Positions 25,275 through 37,317 of a stretch of DNA of 64,000 nucleotides are shown piece after piece; within the stretch, counting starts at the first letter, position 1; every line of letters begins with the position of its first letter. The translations under genes and the position numbers were made by a program. The notes beneath the pieces were generated by a model. That model did no database searches. It had not been told where the DNA came from and saw only the letters and a list, made by a program, of their open reading frames with translations. This DNA is from Allacma fusca (taxonomy: Eukaryota > Arthropoda > Collembola > Symphypleona > Sminthuridae): the NCBI GenBank assembly GCA_947179485.1, contig OX359246.1:28086001-28150000 (forward strand). The letters are read 5' to 3'.

Positions 25275-25539
25275 TAATGTACAGTTTTTTTTGTATAATT
25301 TGTTATTCCAATGGAATAACAAAAAGTGGTTGCACACTCCGATTCGTGCCCTCGGGTAAAACAGAATTGTCAACCATCTTCTACCCTTCATAAATACATC
25401 AATTTGTTTCAGTTTAACCTTTTCTTTGAATACTTGAACTTTCTCGAGTCATCATCCTCCTTGCATTAAAGGTGACATAGCTGAGCAGCTAGGGAAATAT
25501 CCTTATCCTTGAATAGAATTAATAACCACGCCCCGTGAC

Positions 25540-26039
25540 TAGTGGTCGGATCGATTCAATTTGATTCGAATTTTTCAATTTGATTCAATTTGAAGCTTGA
25601 ATTGAATCGAAAAACCGATTTTCGATTCAATTTGCCCCAAAGCAATTCAATTCGATTCGATTCACTCAGTGAATCGAATTGAATCACAAATCAAACGATT
25701 CAAGCAGGAAAGCAGTGTCATATGTATTACTATACAATGTAGTATATACATATTATAAAGGGTATAGTACAAGCTACGCTAAAATAACAAACGTTGTGGT
25801 ATACGTAGTATTTGGATTTTGAAAATGTGGAAAAAAGGTACACGTGCCCAGCCGAAGCGGTATTGGTGAATTGTTTGAATTGCAATTCACATGATATGAT
25901 TCGATTCAGTTCAATATCAAAATCGAATCATTCGATTTGGTTTTGCTGCAAATCGAATCGAAATACTACTGAATCGAATTGAATCGAATTGAATCGAATC
26001 GAAAATTTCCAATTCTGAATTGAATTGGTCCGACCACTA
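25540..26039. mobile_element. TAGTGGTCGGA-type hAT-like MITE filled with GATTCAATT motifs
   Basis: The inverted termini TAGTGGTCGGATCGATTCAA and (complement) ending TGGTCCGACCACTA enclose 500 bp. An exact 8-bp duplication CCCGTGAC lies at 25532-25539 and 26040-26047. Both arms are built from ATTCAATTCGATTC-type units. The TIR is the same as at 538-1045, but the repeated motif differs (GATTCAATT here, AGTTC there). Bases 25275-25531 hold only the 3' flank of IR-1. Confidence 0.92.
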
Positions 26040-26047
26040 CCCGTGAC

Positions 26048-26639
26048 TCGAACCAGGACATACAGACAAACCTCGATATAATTCTTGGCTCCAACAAGGG
26101 ACCAGTCGTTTCCCCTCAACTGAGAATTACAGGCAGAATTACATTTTGACATCTTTACCAGTCTAGTCTATCTGTACTTGTTTAACCAATCCCTTCATTC
26201 CCACTGGCGCTGCAGGAACATGTACAACACTTTTGCGACGAAATAAGTGAACTAGGAGCTCTTCAGCAGCAACTGCAGATTCCATTTATCTTGCGTATGT
26301 ATAATTATATATGTGTACATAAGGTTAGATATTTATAAAAATAATTATTTCTGGCAGGGAAAATCTGAATATCTCAATTCTTTTTGCTAGCGGGGATTTT
26401 CAAACTCGGCCTTTGTTTGTCAGGGATTTTCAAATTTGTTGGCAGGTTTCAGGGAAGTTTGTTATAAGGATTTTTAGATTGGTGGACCGTATTTGACATG
26501 GATTTGACGTCTTGTAGGGAAATTATTTTTGCCAGCATGGATTTTGAAAATCGTTGAAGACCTTTCTGCAGGGAAACAATATTCTGTAGGGAAATTCAGA
26601 AATGATATTCCAGGGTGATTTACAAAGGTCTGACCCCTG
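26048..26639. other. Intergenic with GGGATTTT/GGGAAATT motifs, no gene
   Basis: From about 26355 to 26640 the sequence repeats short units such as CAGGGAAA and GGGGATTTTCAAA. This is another low-complexity stretch that could be one arm of an undetermined element. No terminal repeat was found for it. Confidence 0.35.
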
Positions 26640-28105
26640 GGTAGAGCAAATATGTTTGTACACGGGGATTTTAAAGCACAGAATCACATGACCCATGGTG
26701 GCAGTGCTCGGACTGGGTACAGAAACCGTGTACCCGTACCCATACCCCAGTACCCGGGTAAATTATTTCAGTACCCGTACATATAATTACTTGAAACTAC
26801 AATGTAGTAATTACTTGTACCCACAATTTACCCGTACCCGTAAAGTACCCAAAACTTGTACCCATACCCGAGTACCTATTGTTTGTACCCGGTTATTACT
26901 CGGGTACTGGAAGTTTGGCCGATTGAAAATTCCTGAAGACATTTGCCTGCCCATCTGAAAATGTTCAATTTGTCAATTTTTTTGATCTCTACTAAAATGC
27001 CCGAGAATTTAAGCATTTTCATTTCAAATTCATAAACACTGACGAAATTCAAACACTACGCCAAAGTAATAGCTTGCTGAACGAAATTTATTCTAGCAAA
27101 TTGGTTATTGAACAATTATTGTGTTTTGTAAGGATAGACGATTGGGACGAATTCTTTAATACTAAACTCTTAACCGAAAACTTGCTTTTCAACTTCGAGA
27201 ACATGAAAAAATTTTGTTCCCGGCTAATGTTTTTCTCAAAACTCTTTTAACGTCTTTCGACGTTAGGTATTTTTGTCAATAGGACGTATTGTTAGTAAAG
27301 TACAAGAGTAAAGTAGAATTTTCTGATCATGCCATTGTTTTCGTCAACGATATAACGTAATTACAAAGCAATATATTTGAGCAATCCTTAGAAGCGTTAG
27401 ATTGCACCACCGCGTAATCATAAATGAAACGAATCCTCTTGGCTCTGTCACTAATGCAAGTATCTGTGTACAAAGAAACAAGCAACTTCACGATTGGCAG
27501 GTCATATTGTTAGCCATAGTAATCCATCCCAGTATGAATTCTTGAAGTACACAAAAATACTCGGGTACAGCACCCACGGGTACAGATATTTTATATTGTG
27601 ATACCCGTGTCTACTGGGTACTACCCGATTGTCACTGAGTGAGTACCCATACCCGTACCCGTGCCTGTACCCACTTTATTGCCTAAAATCCAGAGTACCC
27701 GAGTAGTACCCGCGTACTTGCGAGTACGCAGCTTCTGTACCCGGGTAGTACCCATACCCGTACCCATTTACCTGAGTATTACCTGTACCCAGTCCAAGCA
27801 CTGCATGGTGGGACTTTCACAGGATAAAAGGGTTTAACTCTGGTCAACACAGTACCATTTTGACTTGTGGGGGTCATATCATAGGTCACGACCTTTCATG
27901 CTTTAAAACAACAAAATTGAACAAAATTAGATGGTAAATATTACCACACTCTTGGGGAAAAGATTACTTGCATGCTCAACCGCATTCATAACTGATTCCT
28001 CTTTAGTATGGACAAAAATAATTCGGCAGAATGTTCTGCATGGTTATATACACTTTTGGCCAATTTCAGAAAATTTCTGACGGCAGTTTATAAAATCAAA
28101 GTTCC
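26640..28105. mobile_element. Foldback element related to 44237-44824, split by a GTACCC-type element
   Basis: The segments 26650-26693 and 27812-28105 match the element at 44237-44824. The left piece shares GGGGATTTTAAAGCAC and a CATGACCCATGGTG block. The right piece shares AAAAGATTACTTGC, CAGAATGTTCTGCATGGTTATATACACTT and the terminal GACGGCAGTTTATAAAATC...GTTCC. It is interrupted at 26702-27803 by an insertion that duplicated CATGGTGG. The left terminus of this copy was not located. Confidence 0.6.
26702..27803. mobile_element. CAGTGCTCGGACTGGGTAC-type hAT-like element filled with GTACCC motifs (second copy)
   Basis: The TIRs are CAGTGCTCGGACTGGGTAC (left) and GTACCCAGTCCAAGCACTG (right). 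An exact 8-bp duplication CATGGTGG lies at 26694-26701 and 27804-27811. It aligns with 12783-13741 along the GTACCC arms and the complex centre (for example GCCAAAGTA and GAACAATC blocks), and has about 200 extra bases in the middle (around 27110-27350). It has no transposase. Confidence 0.92.
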
Positions 28106-29737
28106 TCTTAGTAATGAAATTTAACCAAATTGTAATTAGTTCTAAAATTTACAAACTATTAATTCCAACGTACTAACTGATACTTTGCACTTAATATTAA
28201 GCATGAGGAACTAAAATACACGTATCAAAATGAGTAACCGTGACATTTCGCATGAATATTTCATATAGGGTTTTCTAAAACAAAACGCATCGCCATTAAC
28301 AATTTTGTAGGTAAGGCGACTTTTTATAATCATTGTCAAATTCCAAGTTCTTGTAATATTACTATCAAAAGCTAGCTCATAGTTTTTACCAGTGATTTTT
28401 ACATTTAGATTATTAATATTCTCTCATGATTCAAACTTTACTAATTAAAATTATTATTAAGGTATGTCAACTACCAACATCATATAGTGTCATTTCACCA
28501 TATAATTTCAGGAATGTGCCCTTTGATCTTTGAGTCGTGATAAATAATGATGATTGGAATTTGGAATAGACTCTTGGAATAAAACCTTGCACTAATTTAT
28601 TAAATGAGTAAAGTTACTTTAAAACAAATTGAAACCTAACAACTGAGATAGTTGTCGTAATTTTTACATAAACATCCTCCGATCATGAAGCTCTAGTCTG
28701 GAGATCCAAGAGAATTTGTACCAATATCTGCCCGTAAATAGAGACGAGAAGAGGGAAACGAGAATGCGAAAGGATCTTTTGTATGGAATTTTTGCTGGGT
28801 CTGGTTCTCGTAGGTCTGGATCTTTCTCATCTCCTTTCTCCTTGAGATATCTGCGATCTGGCTCATATACGATCACCGGTGTGTGATTAACTTCTTCAAA
28901 TTTCCACAGGTGATGACAGCATAACTTGATCCTTGCACATTTAGGAATGCTGAGCCCCACTTTGAATTTCGAAAATAAACCAAATCTTTCATCTATGAAT
29001 TAAACCCGGCCACTTCATATTTTCAGCCATCAAATTTAACTTTCCAAAACGAAGTGTCTAAAAAAATCAACTAAGTCAATGAATGCTTCAATAAGACCGA
29101 ATATGAAATTCTGTAGCAATTTACTGTAGCAAAAATTGTTGCTTTCTCCGGGGAATTTAAACTAACACGTTATATCGAAAAATTCGCTAAAAAGCCTACA
29201 TTGTATCTAGATTTGGTTTTGCAACGGCTGTGTTGGAACAATAAGTCGAATACAAATACATAAAATCTAAGGCTTACTTTGACAGGAATGCAAACCGCAC
29301 AATGCTCCCTCAAAAAATTACAATAGACCATTCAAAGTAATATGTAACCCACTTAAATAACAACCGTAACTGTAAATGATTGTGCCTACACATCTTTTGT
29401 TAAATACAAACCTGTATTTATTACTACACTGGTAGTTCAATAAAAGCTCTTCATGGATTTGTACATATGCCGCAAGATTTCTCAAGGCTCAGCGTAGCAT
29501 ATTCAAAGTTTATTGATCACTGACCATGAAAGCATACATTTCAAATTATTTATAGAAATTATTTGATCCGGAAAGTGTTGCTGCGGTTTAGAATTTTTCG
29601 AATCACTATTTCCAGCAAATCCTTTGTGTACAAACCGTGTGCAAATCGCTCTTATAAAAATTAAAATTAAACAAAATAAACCGTAAAATCCATAATTATT
29701 CGTTAAATTTGCACGTGTATAGCGTATTACCATTATT
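28106..29737 (+). other. Intergenic; upstream region of IR-2
   Basis: No gene is supported; a 98-codon minus-strand ORF at 28664-28960 has no recognisable domain. The last ~450 bases are the 5' flank of IR-2 and carry the shared array blocks: CCGTAACTGTAAATGATT-like at about 29361, TTCAATAAAAGCTCTTCATGG-like at about 29437, and TTTATAGAAATTATTTG at about 29548. Confidence 0.45.
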
Positions 29738-31905
29738 ATGTGTTACTTTTCAAGACCCAACGTAATTCTGCTAGTAGTCTTCTGGGGTTCGCAAAGACCC
29801 GTATCGCTGCTATTTATAAGAGCGGATCCGTTTAATCGTTTTTTAAATGCTTTCCAACTTTCAATACTACCACATTGCCAGTGTCTGAACATTGCCTTGC
29901 AAGATGATTCTGTTGTTAGTACCATAAATATTCAAACTTTACAAAATCAGCTTGATCTACTGTCAATATTCTACATTAGTTCATCCCAATACTCTCACCA
30001 GCTACCGTCAATTTTGAAATACACCTCAGGTTGTTCTATATTTGCTGTATTTGTGCAAACACAAATTACGTTTCCAAAGAGATTGACAAACTTTGATGTC
30101 TTAAATAGCCATTTTATAATTATTTTTACGGAGGAGTTGCCTTTACACACAATTATTGATAAGGTTACTCGTTTAACCCCTTCGGTTCGAACATTCAAGA
30201 ATAAAGCTCTGTTTCTATTTCTATCTACAGTTAAAACTCAAGCTTTTGTTCAATCAGCCTTGAAATCTCGTCAAGTTCAGAAAGTATACGACATTCCGAA
30301 TACACTAAAAGACAACCAATCTTCACTTATCAAAATGGAGAGTTCATTACATATTGATTTTCAACACGAACCAGTTACGGTTTTAGTATGCGCAACATGC
30401 GTTCCGGCTGAGGGTCACCGGAAGATCCCTCCACCTTTGATTTTTACTTTCATAGAATTTATTTCCTTCATTAACGCAACTCCAGAATACAAAAAAGTAT
30501 TTGCTGATATTAATTCGGCTGATTGGAAAATCCCTTTGATAGATGGCACTGCAGCCATATCCATGCCTTTGATCCTTGATGACGGAGAGTATAATTTTCA
30601 TGCAACATCTTTGAACTTTTACCTAGGAATCATCTTTATCACAGCACTCCCAAAAGTAATGGAGTACAACTCATTGGTTCAATTGTGCCATCCTTTCAGT
30701 CCTCTTGTGTGGGTATTGACGCTAGCGGTTGTCACGATTGTTTATGTGGTTCTGGAATTTGTCTTTTATTTTAAAAAGCAGTCAGGAACAACAAACGTGG
30801 CTAAAACCTCCAGCGCAATCTTTAATCAAATTAATTCCATTGGATGCTTACATTTTATGACGTGGCCGGTGCTACTAGCGCCCTCCTTTGATCAGTCAAT
30901 TCCTACGAAAATACTTAATCATTTTAGGTGCAACATTTTGAACAAATTGTTATTGGAATATGGCTACTCGTGCTAATCGTCTTGGGATCAGGGTACAAAA
31001 CAAAGCTGCTGGAAATGGTTGTTCTCCCACTCTACGAATTCCCTCCGTCAACCTTCGAGGAGCTGGCTAAGTCGAATTACAAACTCGGTGCCTTGATACA
31101 CGGGAGATTCAAGTCGGGACTGAACTCATCAAGTAACAGTGTGACCCAGGCAATCCTGCATAGATACCGAGCATATGATTTCTTAAAGCCAGATGTAATT
31201 TATAAATCAATTAAACAGTTGTAAATTATTTTTTAATCATATTTAATTATTACAGAAGTATTGTGATGTTTTCAGTGTAGACTGCAAGAATGTCGATCAG
31301 ATAATTGGTAAATGCTTTTGAGTGATTTTTTGTTTTTAAATCCCGTAGTGCTATCAACAGATTTTTGAAGGAGATATGGCTTGCATGGGACCAAACTTTC
31401 TGTTTGACTTCATTGGAATCATGTATACGACCGATGTGAACAAGCAAATACTTTCACAGAGATCTAAGGACACATTTTTTGACCAGTTAGTAACAGTTGG
31501 CGTGAGTAAACAGTATCCCCATCTAATTGGTAAGGTTACAGTATTTTACTTGGACGGACAGTCAAGCTATGTGAATCGAATATTAATTTGGTACTCACAC
31601 ATATTTCAGAGCCTTTTAATTTTGTCGGGTCTGGATTGGTATCAGGGGGTCTTTTTCGAGTCTACTGGGAACCTAAAATGCGTCAAGAAAATGCTGGAAA
31701 AGGTCAGCAGTACGCAAGACGCCACGTAGCTACACACAAATATTATGAAGGGAAAGCAAGCAAAGGTCCCTCGAATCAGCAAATCATCACATTGTCCTAC
31801 AGGCTTCTTTTTTACGGTTCCATAATTTCTCTTTGTACGTACGGAATTGAGATGGTAATATCCTACAGATTGCTTATTCATAGCGTATTGGTAAGAGGGT
31901 TGTAA
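29738..31905 (+). pseudogene. Divergent ionotropic receptor, array copy IR-2, one frameshift
   Basis: Exons are about 29738-31194, 31349-31529 and 31610-31905, with the same junctions as the other copies (exon 2 again 181 nt). The leader, CHPFSPLVW block, TM1, TM3, S2 and TM4 are all present. Exon 1 has 1457 nt, which is not a multiple of three. Alignment with IR-1 shows one base missing between the KIL codons and TM3 (about 30915-30960), so the frame ends at 30976 just before TM3. The rest of exon 1 is open in the next frame. It is either a young pseudogene or an assembly error. No other lesion was seen in exons 2 and 3. Confidence 0.8.
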
Positions 31906-31935
31906 AAATAAAAATGCCCTAGGTTGTGTGACTGC

Positions 31936-32385
31936 CAGAGCTGTCCAAAATACATGGTATTTTAAATACATGAATTTCAAATACATGTATTTCAAATACA
32001 TGTATTTCAAATACATGTATTTCAAATACATGTATTTCAAATACATGTATTTCAAATACATGTATTTCAAATACATGTATTTCAAATACATGTATTTCAA
32101 ATACATGTATTTCAAATACGTATTTCAAATACATTTTTGTATTTTGTATTTTAGTGGCTAGATATGTATTTTGTATTTTGTAGTTTGTATTTTGTCTTAC
32201 GAAGCAATGTATTTTGTAGTTTGTATTTTGTCTTACGAAGCAATGTATTTTGTATTTTGTAGTTTGTATGTTAGACACCAGAAGGAATGTATTTTGTAGT
32301 TTGTATTTTCGACGCCTGAAGAATGTATTTAGTATTTTGTAATTTGTATTTGGGGAGCATGTATTTTGGATTTTGGACAGCTCTG
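31936..32385. mobile_element. CAGAGCTGTCC-type hAT-like MITE with a 15-bp palindromic array
   Basis: The termini CAGAGCTGTCCAAAATACA and (right) GGATTTTGGACAGCTCTG are inverted repeats. An exact 8-bp duplication GTGACTGC lies at 31928-31935 and 32386-32393. From about 31965 to 32120 a 15-bp unit, AAATACATGTATTTC, is repeated about eleven times. Its core AAATACATGTATTT is self-complementary, so the array reads almost the same on both strands and gives pseudo-ORFs in both directions. The right arm is made of GTATTTTGTA-type units. Confidence 0.92.
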
Positions 32386-32393
32386 GTGACTGC

Positions 32394-33653
32394 ACAGATG
32401 AAAATTCCCTGTTTTTTTAAACGTGGATTTCAATTTTTTTATATTTGCAATGTAAGAATAATTAATCAAATTAAATATAAATTTCAGTTAATTTGACTTA
32501 AATTTTGTGAACTTCAAAAATATCATTCTATTCTAATCAATGAAAAGTGTTAGTTGTATCTACGGTTAGCACGTGTAGGCCTAAAAGTCAAAAATGCAAG
32601 TCTCGCCTAAATTGCCACGTGTGCAATGGTCTGTTTGATATAAAAATAAGCCCATAAAATTGGCCCGAAATCCAGTGTGCATGCCCTTTTTTCAAATTAA
32701 AGTTGGAACAGAAGTTATCTAAAAATTTCAATTTTGTTCCGTTCGTTTTACTAACGTGAGCGTATGTGTTGACATAGGGTAATGTTTTTCTTTTGAAACA
32801 AGGACACGAAAATTATTGTCAACACTTGTATGTATCGTATTTGTATGTGTACATATATTTCTTATATATAATATCTTCACATGACTTTCACAACAACTTT
32901 GGATGAGGTGGGTTTTAATTTTCCCTCAATTAAATTAGTACTAAACTAATACTGACCTGAGTCCTTGACATTCAGTTACAAAACTCATAGAAATAATTTA
33001 ATATTGCAATTTTTCGAAAATTGGTCTCTTGTAAGATCCCAAGGTTAGCCGACCGTTTCGTTGCCGAAAATTTCAAAACATCACCGAGTTTATTCAAACG
33101 TTTTGCCGACTAACTAGGAAGCCCACAATTTCAAAACATCCCGACTAACAGTATAAGATGTAATTAACAATAATTCTTGCTTTTAGTGTTGACGAACCAA
33201 ACGAACTCCACAATTACATTTCTTAAATTACATACGATTAGGCCTAAATTCTCCAACTTTTGAGACATGCACAAAAAGCCATTAACTGCAACTTGTACCC
33301 CATTCAACATTTAAGCATGGTTTTCAATAATTCTACTGAGGCATAGTTTGTTAAACGCTTAGTTGTATTTACACATCACTCTCGCCTGTCATAACAAAGC
33401 GTCAATTATTCGTTCATGAGAACGTATAATTACTGGTCGTCTGTTATTTTCCACTGCCCGCAATTAATGCCCAGATTATGCATTCATAGAAATTAATTGT
33501 TTTACTTGCACTTGTTTTTGAGTTCAAAGAAGCTTAAAATACCACTAACCGCAAATCTTTTCAATAAAGTCCGCGTGCAAGGTGCTCCTAAGAAAAAAAG
33601 CATTAGTAACCTTGGCGAGAGCTACAATTTATTCCGATATTTTAAAAATTGAT
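32394..33653 (+). other. Intergenic; upstream region of IR-3
   Basis: No gene is supported. The shared array blocks are present as TGTCATAACAAAGCGTCA at about 33387 and ATAGAAATTAATTG at about 33485, 264 and 169 bp before the ATG. The block AACATCCCGACTAA and neighbouring TTTCAAAACATC repeats near 33075-33150 are short duplications of unclear origin. Confidence 0.4.
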
Positions 33654-35962
33654 ATGCATTACACCGCAAAATTCGGCGTGATTCTGCCACTGATTTTCTG
33701 GGTTTTGTATACACCCGTAAATTCGACGTTACTTGAAACGTTCACGGTTCCGTTTATTCGTTTTTTGAATTCTTTTCAGATTTCCATCCTCCCAAAGTGT
33801 CAGAGTATAAACATCGTTTTGAATAATGATTTTACTGGTGGTAACACCTTCAGCACGTTGAGTCTACAAAATCAGTTTCACATGCGTTCAATAATTTACA
33901 CGTATTCCTCCAAAGCCTTCAACGCCCCCCAAAATCCTGTTTTAAGACATAATTTTGGTTGCGTAATTTTTCCAATCAATATGCGCAAAGATACTTGGAT
34001 TCCAAATGGATTTACAAACTTCGATATCCTAAATGGACATTTTATATTTATTTTTACTGGTGAGTTGATAACAGGCACAATTATTGACCAGGTTTCACGT
34101 TTATTCGTATCGGTACGAGCCTTCCGAAAGGTTGTGTTTCTATTCTTATCCTCATCCAAAACACGAGCAATTGTACCGTCGGCACTAAGATCAGGCCACT
34201 ATGAAAACGTTTATGATGTTTCGAATAGCTTAAACGATACTCGTCTCATACTCTTCAATAAAGAAAGGTTGACAAAACTTGACTTGGAACAACAACCAGT
34301 TAAAGCCTTGGTATGTCCTTTATGCGATCCAACGGGGGACCCCTCGAAGGTTCCTATTCCATTGATTTTTGTTTTCACCGAATTTATCTCTTTTATCAAC
34401 GCCACTCCGGAATATGAATCCGTATTTGCTGAATTTAATTCAGACGACTGGATAACTCCATTGATAGATGGCACTGCCGCAATGTCCATGCCTTTGTTGA
34501 TTGATAACAGAGATATTAATAATTACCATCCAACCCCTTTGAACTTCTTTCTAGGTATTATCTTTGTCACAGCACTCCCAAAAGCAATGGAGTATAGCTC
34601 GTTGGTTCAATTGTGTCATCCTTTCAGTCCTCTTGTGTGGGTGATGACCCTAGCTGTTGTCACATCTGTTTATGTTGTTCTGGAATGTATATTCTATTTT
34701 AAAAATCACATGGGTACATCAAAACTGACTACAGCTCTCAATATGAACTTCCATCAAACGCATTTCATTGGATGTAAACACCTTATGACGTGTCCTGTGC
34801 TAGTGCAACCCTTGTTTGATCAGTCAATTCACACGAAAATACTTGTGCGCGCTTGTCAGAATATTTATGGTCAAATTATTTTAGCATTATGGCTGCTCGT
34901 CCTAATTGTGCTGGGATCGGGGTACAAAACCAAGCTGCTCGAGATGGTTGTTCTCCTGTACTATGTCGTCCCTCCCTCCACATTTAATGAGCTGGCAGAG
35001 TCGAATTTCAAAATTGGGGTTTTGTCATTGGAGAGAATAAGATCTTACTTTAACTCGTCAAATAGCCATGTAACTAAAACAATCGCTCAAAGATACACAG
35101 AATATGAGATCATGGACTCGGCTGTAAGATAAAAAAAATATTTCCCCTATATTGATAATACAGTTAAACATATTGTGGATTTCAAAATATTTTTCGAATG
35201 TGTAGCATAATTATGTGTCCTTTCAAATTCCGTAGTGCTATCAGAAGATTTTTGAGGAAAATATGGCATGTATAGGGCCAAACGTTGCATTTGACTTCAT
35301 TGGGACCACATTTATGACAGATGTTCACAGGCAAGTCATGTCACAGCGATCTAAAGACACAACTTTCGATCAATTAGTAAATGCAGGCATCAGCAAATTT
35401 TACCCCCAGCTTATTGGTACTTTTTAACTCCATTTACAATCAATATTATTGGAATATGATATGCGGTTGTGATTACAGAAACGTACTCTTACAGTATCAC
35501 TTCAAGCAATGAGTACTAGTTGTAGGCAGTAATCTGGGTTTTCTTTAAATTTCAGAGCCTTATAATTTCGTGGGGTCTGGATTGGTCTCAGGGGGTCTAT
35601 TTCTGAGCTACTGGGATCCAAAAATCCAGCATGACCAAACAGAGAGAGGACAGCAGTATGCAAGGCTCCATGTGCATACACACACATTTTATGAAGGGAA
35701 GGGAAACAAAACTCCCTATAATCGACAAATCATAACTTTGTCGTACAAGCTTCTTATTTATGGATTGATTAGTTCTCTTTGCATGTTTATAGTGGAGATG
35801 GTCATAAGTAACATACGCCTTGCTTATATTGCATTTGCATTATTACATTTCCATTGTAATAAATTTCGAGACAAATTTAATAACCCCAGCAATGCAATTG
35901 CTAAATTAATTAAACTGAAGTTAATTTGTTTTATGCAAGTAAAGTTGAAATGTTTCAAATAA
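33654..35962 (+). CDS. Divergent ionotropic receptor, array copy IR-3, intact
   Basis: Exons are 33654-35123, 35236-35416 and 35556-35962, with all phases in register (686 codons with stop). The start ATG at 33654 (MHYTAKFGVIL) aligns with the other copies; an upstream open stretch begins only with GTG. It has a signal-like leader, KCQSINIVL near the N terminus, DGTAAMSMPL in S1, CHPFSPLVW at the TM1 start, a pore region LLVQPLFDQSIHTK-like, TM3 WLLVLIVLGSGYKTKLLEM, S2 STFNELAESNFKIGVL, and TM4 in exon 3. The donor of intron 2 (GTACTT) is weak. The C terminus has about 30 more residues than IR-1, rich in Lys. Role as for IR-1. Confidence 0.88.
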
Positions 35963-37317
35963 TTTTTTTTTATTTATATTAGTATTTTTTTTTATTATAC
36001 CACCTTTTTGCGAATTCAATACACCAATTAGTAGTAAACTGATGATGGTTTATTTTATACAGATCAGCCTTCTAGGGATTAAGAACACTGGAACGTCAGA
36101 ATAATGGTGTCACAACTGGAACATAAATTTTATACCATTTAGTAAGTATCTTTTCATCAGCGTTTAGATTTATTAGTGGAAGAGTAACATACATGCTCAT
36201 TCATTTATGCATCCCTTCCTATTATGTAGGGGTTAAAATTGTTGGTTTTTTCTGATTTAAAATAATAATTAAATAACATGGGGACAATATTTACGTCCCG
36301 AAATTGTTTTGTCCCGATCAGAAACCGTAGTCCTTACTTTTGATTACAAAATTTAGGGAACCTTAAATGTATTGTTTGTGAGTTATCGAAATGTATGTAC
36401 ATATCGAGTCTAATTGATTAAATTTTAAACCGAAAATTGTTTCGGCCTCCTGTCGAATTTATTTTTTTTAGCTGAAAAAAGAACGCACGATTTTGCGGCT
36501 TTGGCGACAAAAATTGTGCAGAGTAAACACGTGATAATCTTCTTGGGCGAATCTCAACGAAAGTGCAATGTCATTATTTATTTTTTATTCTTATATAGGT
36601 ATGTATATAAGTGTATAATGCAAAGGTACAGTTCGCTTATCTTCCGCTAGTTCAGTCAGAGTTTTTAAAAATTAATTTAGACAAATTGTTTTTATAAAGA
36701 TATAATTTAAACTTGAACTTTAAATATAAGTGTTAACCTAATAATTTCAAAATAAGCTGTTTCGCAAGATCTGCCGACTGTACACACTCTTCCAGTAGAA
36801 TCTTCAAATAATTAACAGTACTCACATTACTGCACATGCAAATCGAAACTAAGCAATGTTCTAATATTAAATTCTGTAACCTTCAAACACATGTACAATT
36901 GTAACCCGTGGTCCATTCAAATAGCCCTAGTAACTAAAACGGGTTGCCTTTTATCCCTTAAATACTAACATGTATATATATATCCTTCACAATAATAATT
37001 GTGCACACTTGCATTTCATATCAAAGCCTCATTTATTCATTTATGTGTATGCCATATTTGTCTGTATGAAGCCAATATGCTAAGCGTATTAAAAATGTAT
37101 CGTTCACTGCATGCATTAAATGTGAAATTTATTTATAGAAAATAACTTCTTTGTAAGGTTAAAGCTCCATTTGAAGCAAAGCCTTCAAATGAAACCAACG
37201 AAAATTGTTCCTACTTAAATTTTAAAAAAGTTTACTTGGTACGCTCTAAGCCTGTTTGTTATATTCTATTCAAAATTTAGCATAATTATCTGTTCGTGTA
37301 ATGCTATAACATTTAAT
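35963..37317 (+). other. Intergenic; upstream region of IR-4
   Basis: No ORF of note is present. The shared array blocks lie at about 37008-37039 (GCATTTCATATCAAAGCC then ATTTATTCATTTATG) and about 37130 (TTTATAGAAAATAACTTC), some 300 and 188 bp before the ATG of IR-4. Confidence 0.4.

Noticed and set aside
31642..32395. Long ORFs on both strands with YFKYM-, LKYMY- or FEIHV-type repeats (157, 158 and 77 aa)
   Set aside because: They are readings of the palindromic 15-bp array and flanking low-complexity arms of the MITE at 31936-32385, not proteins.
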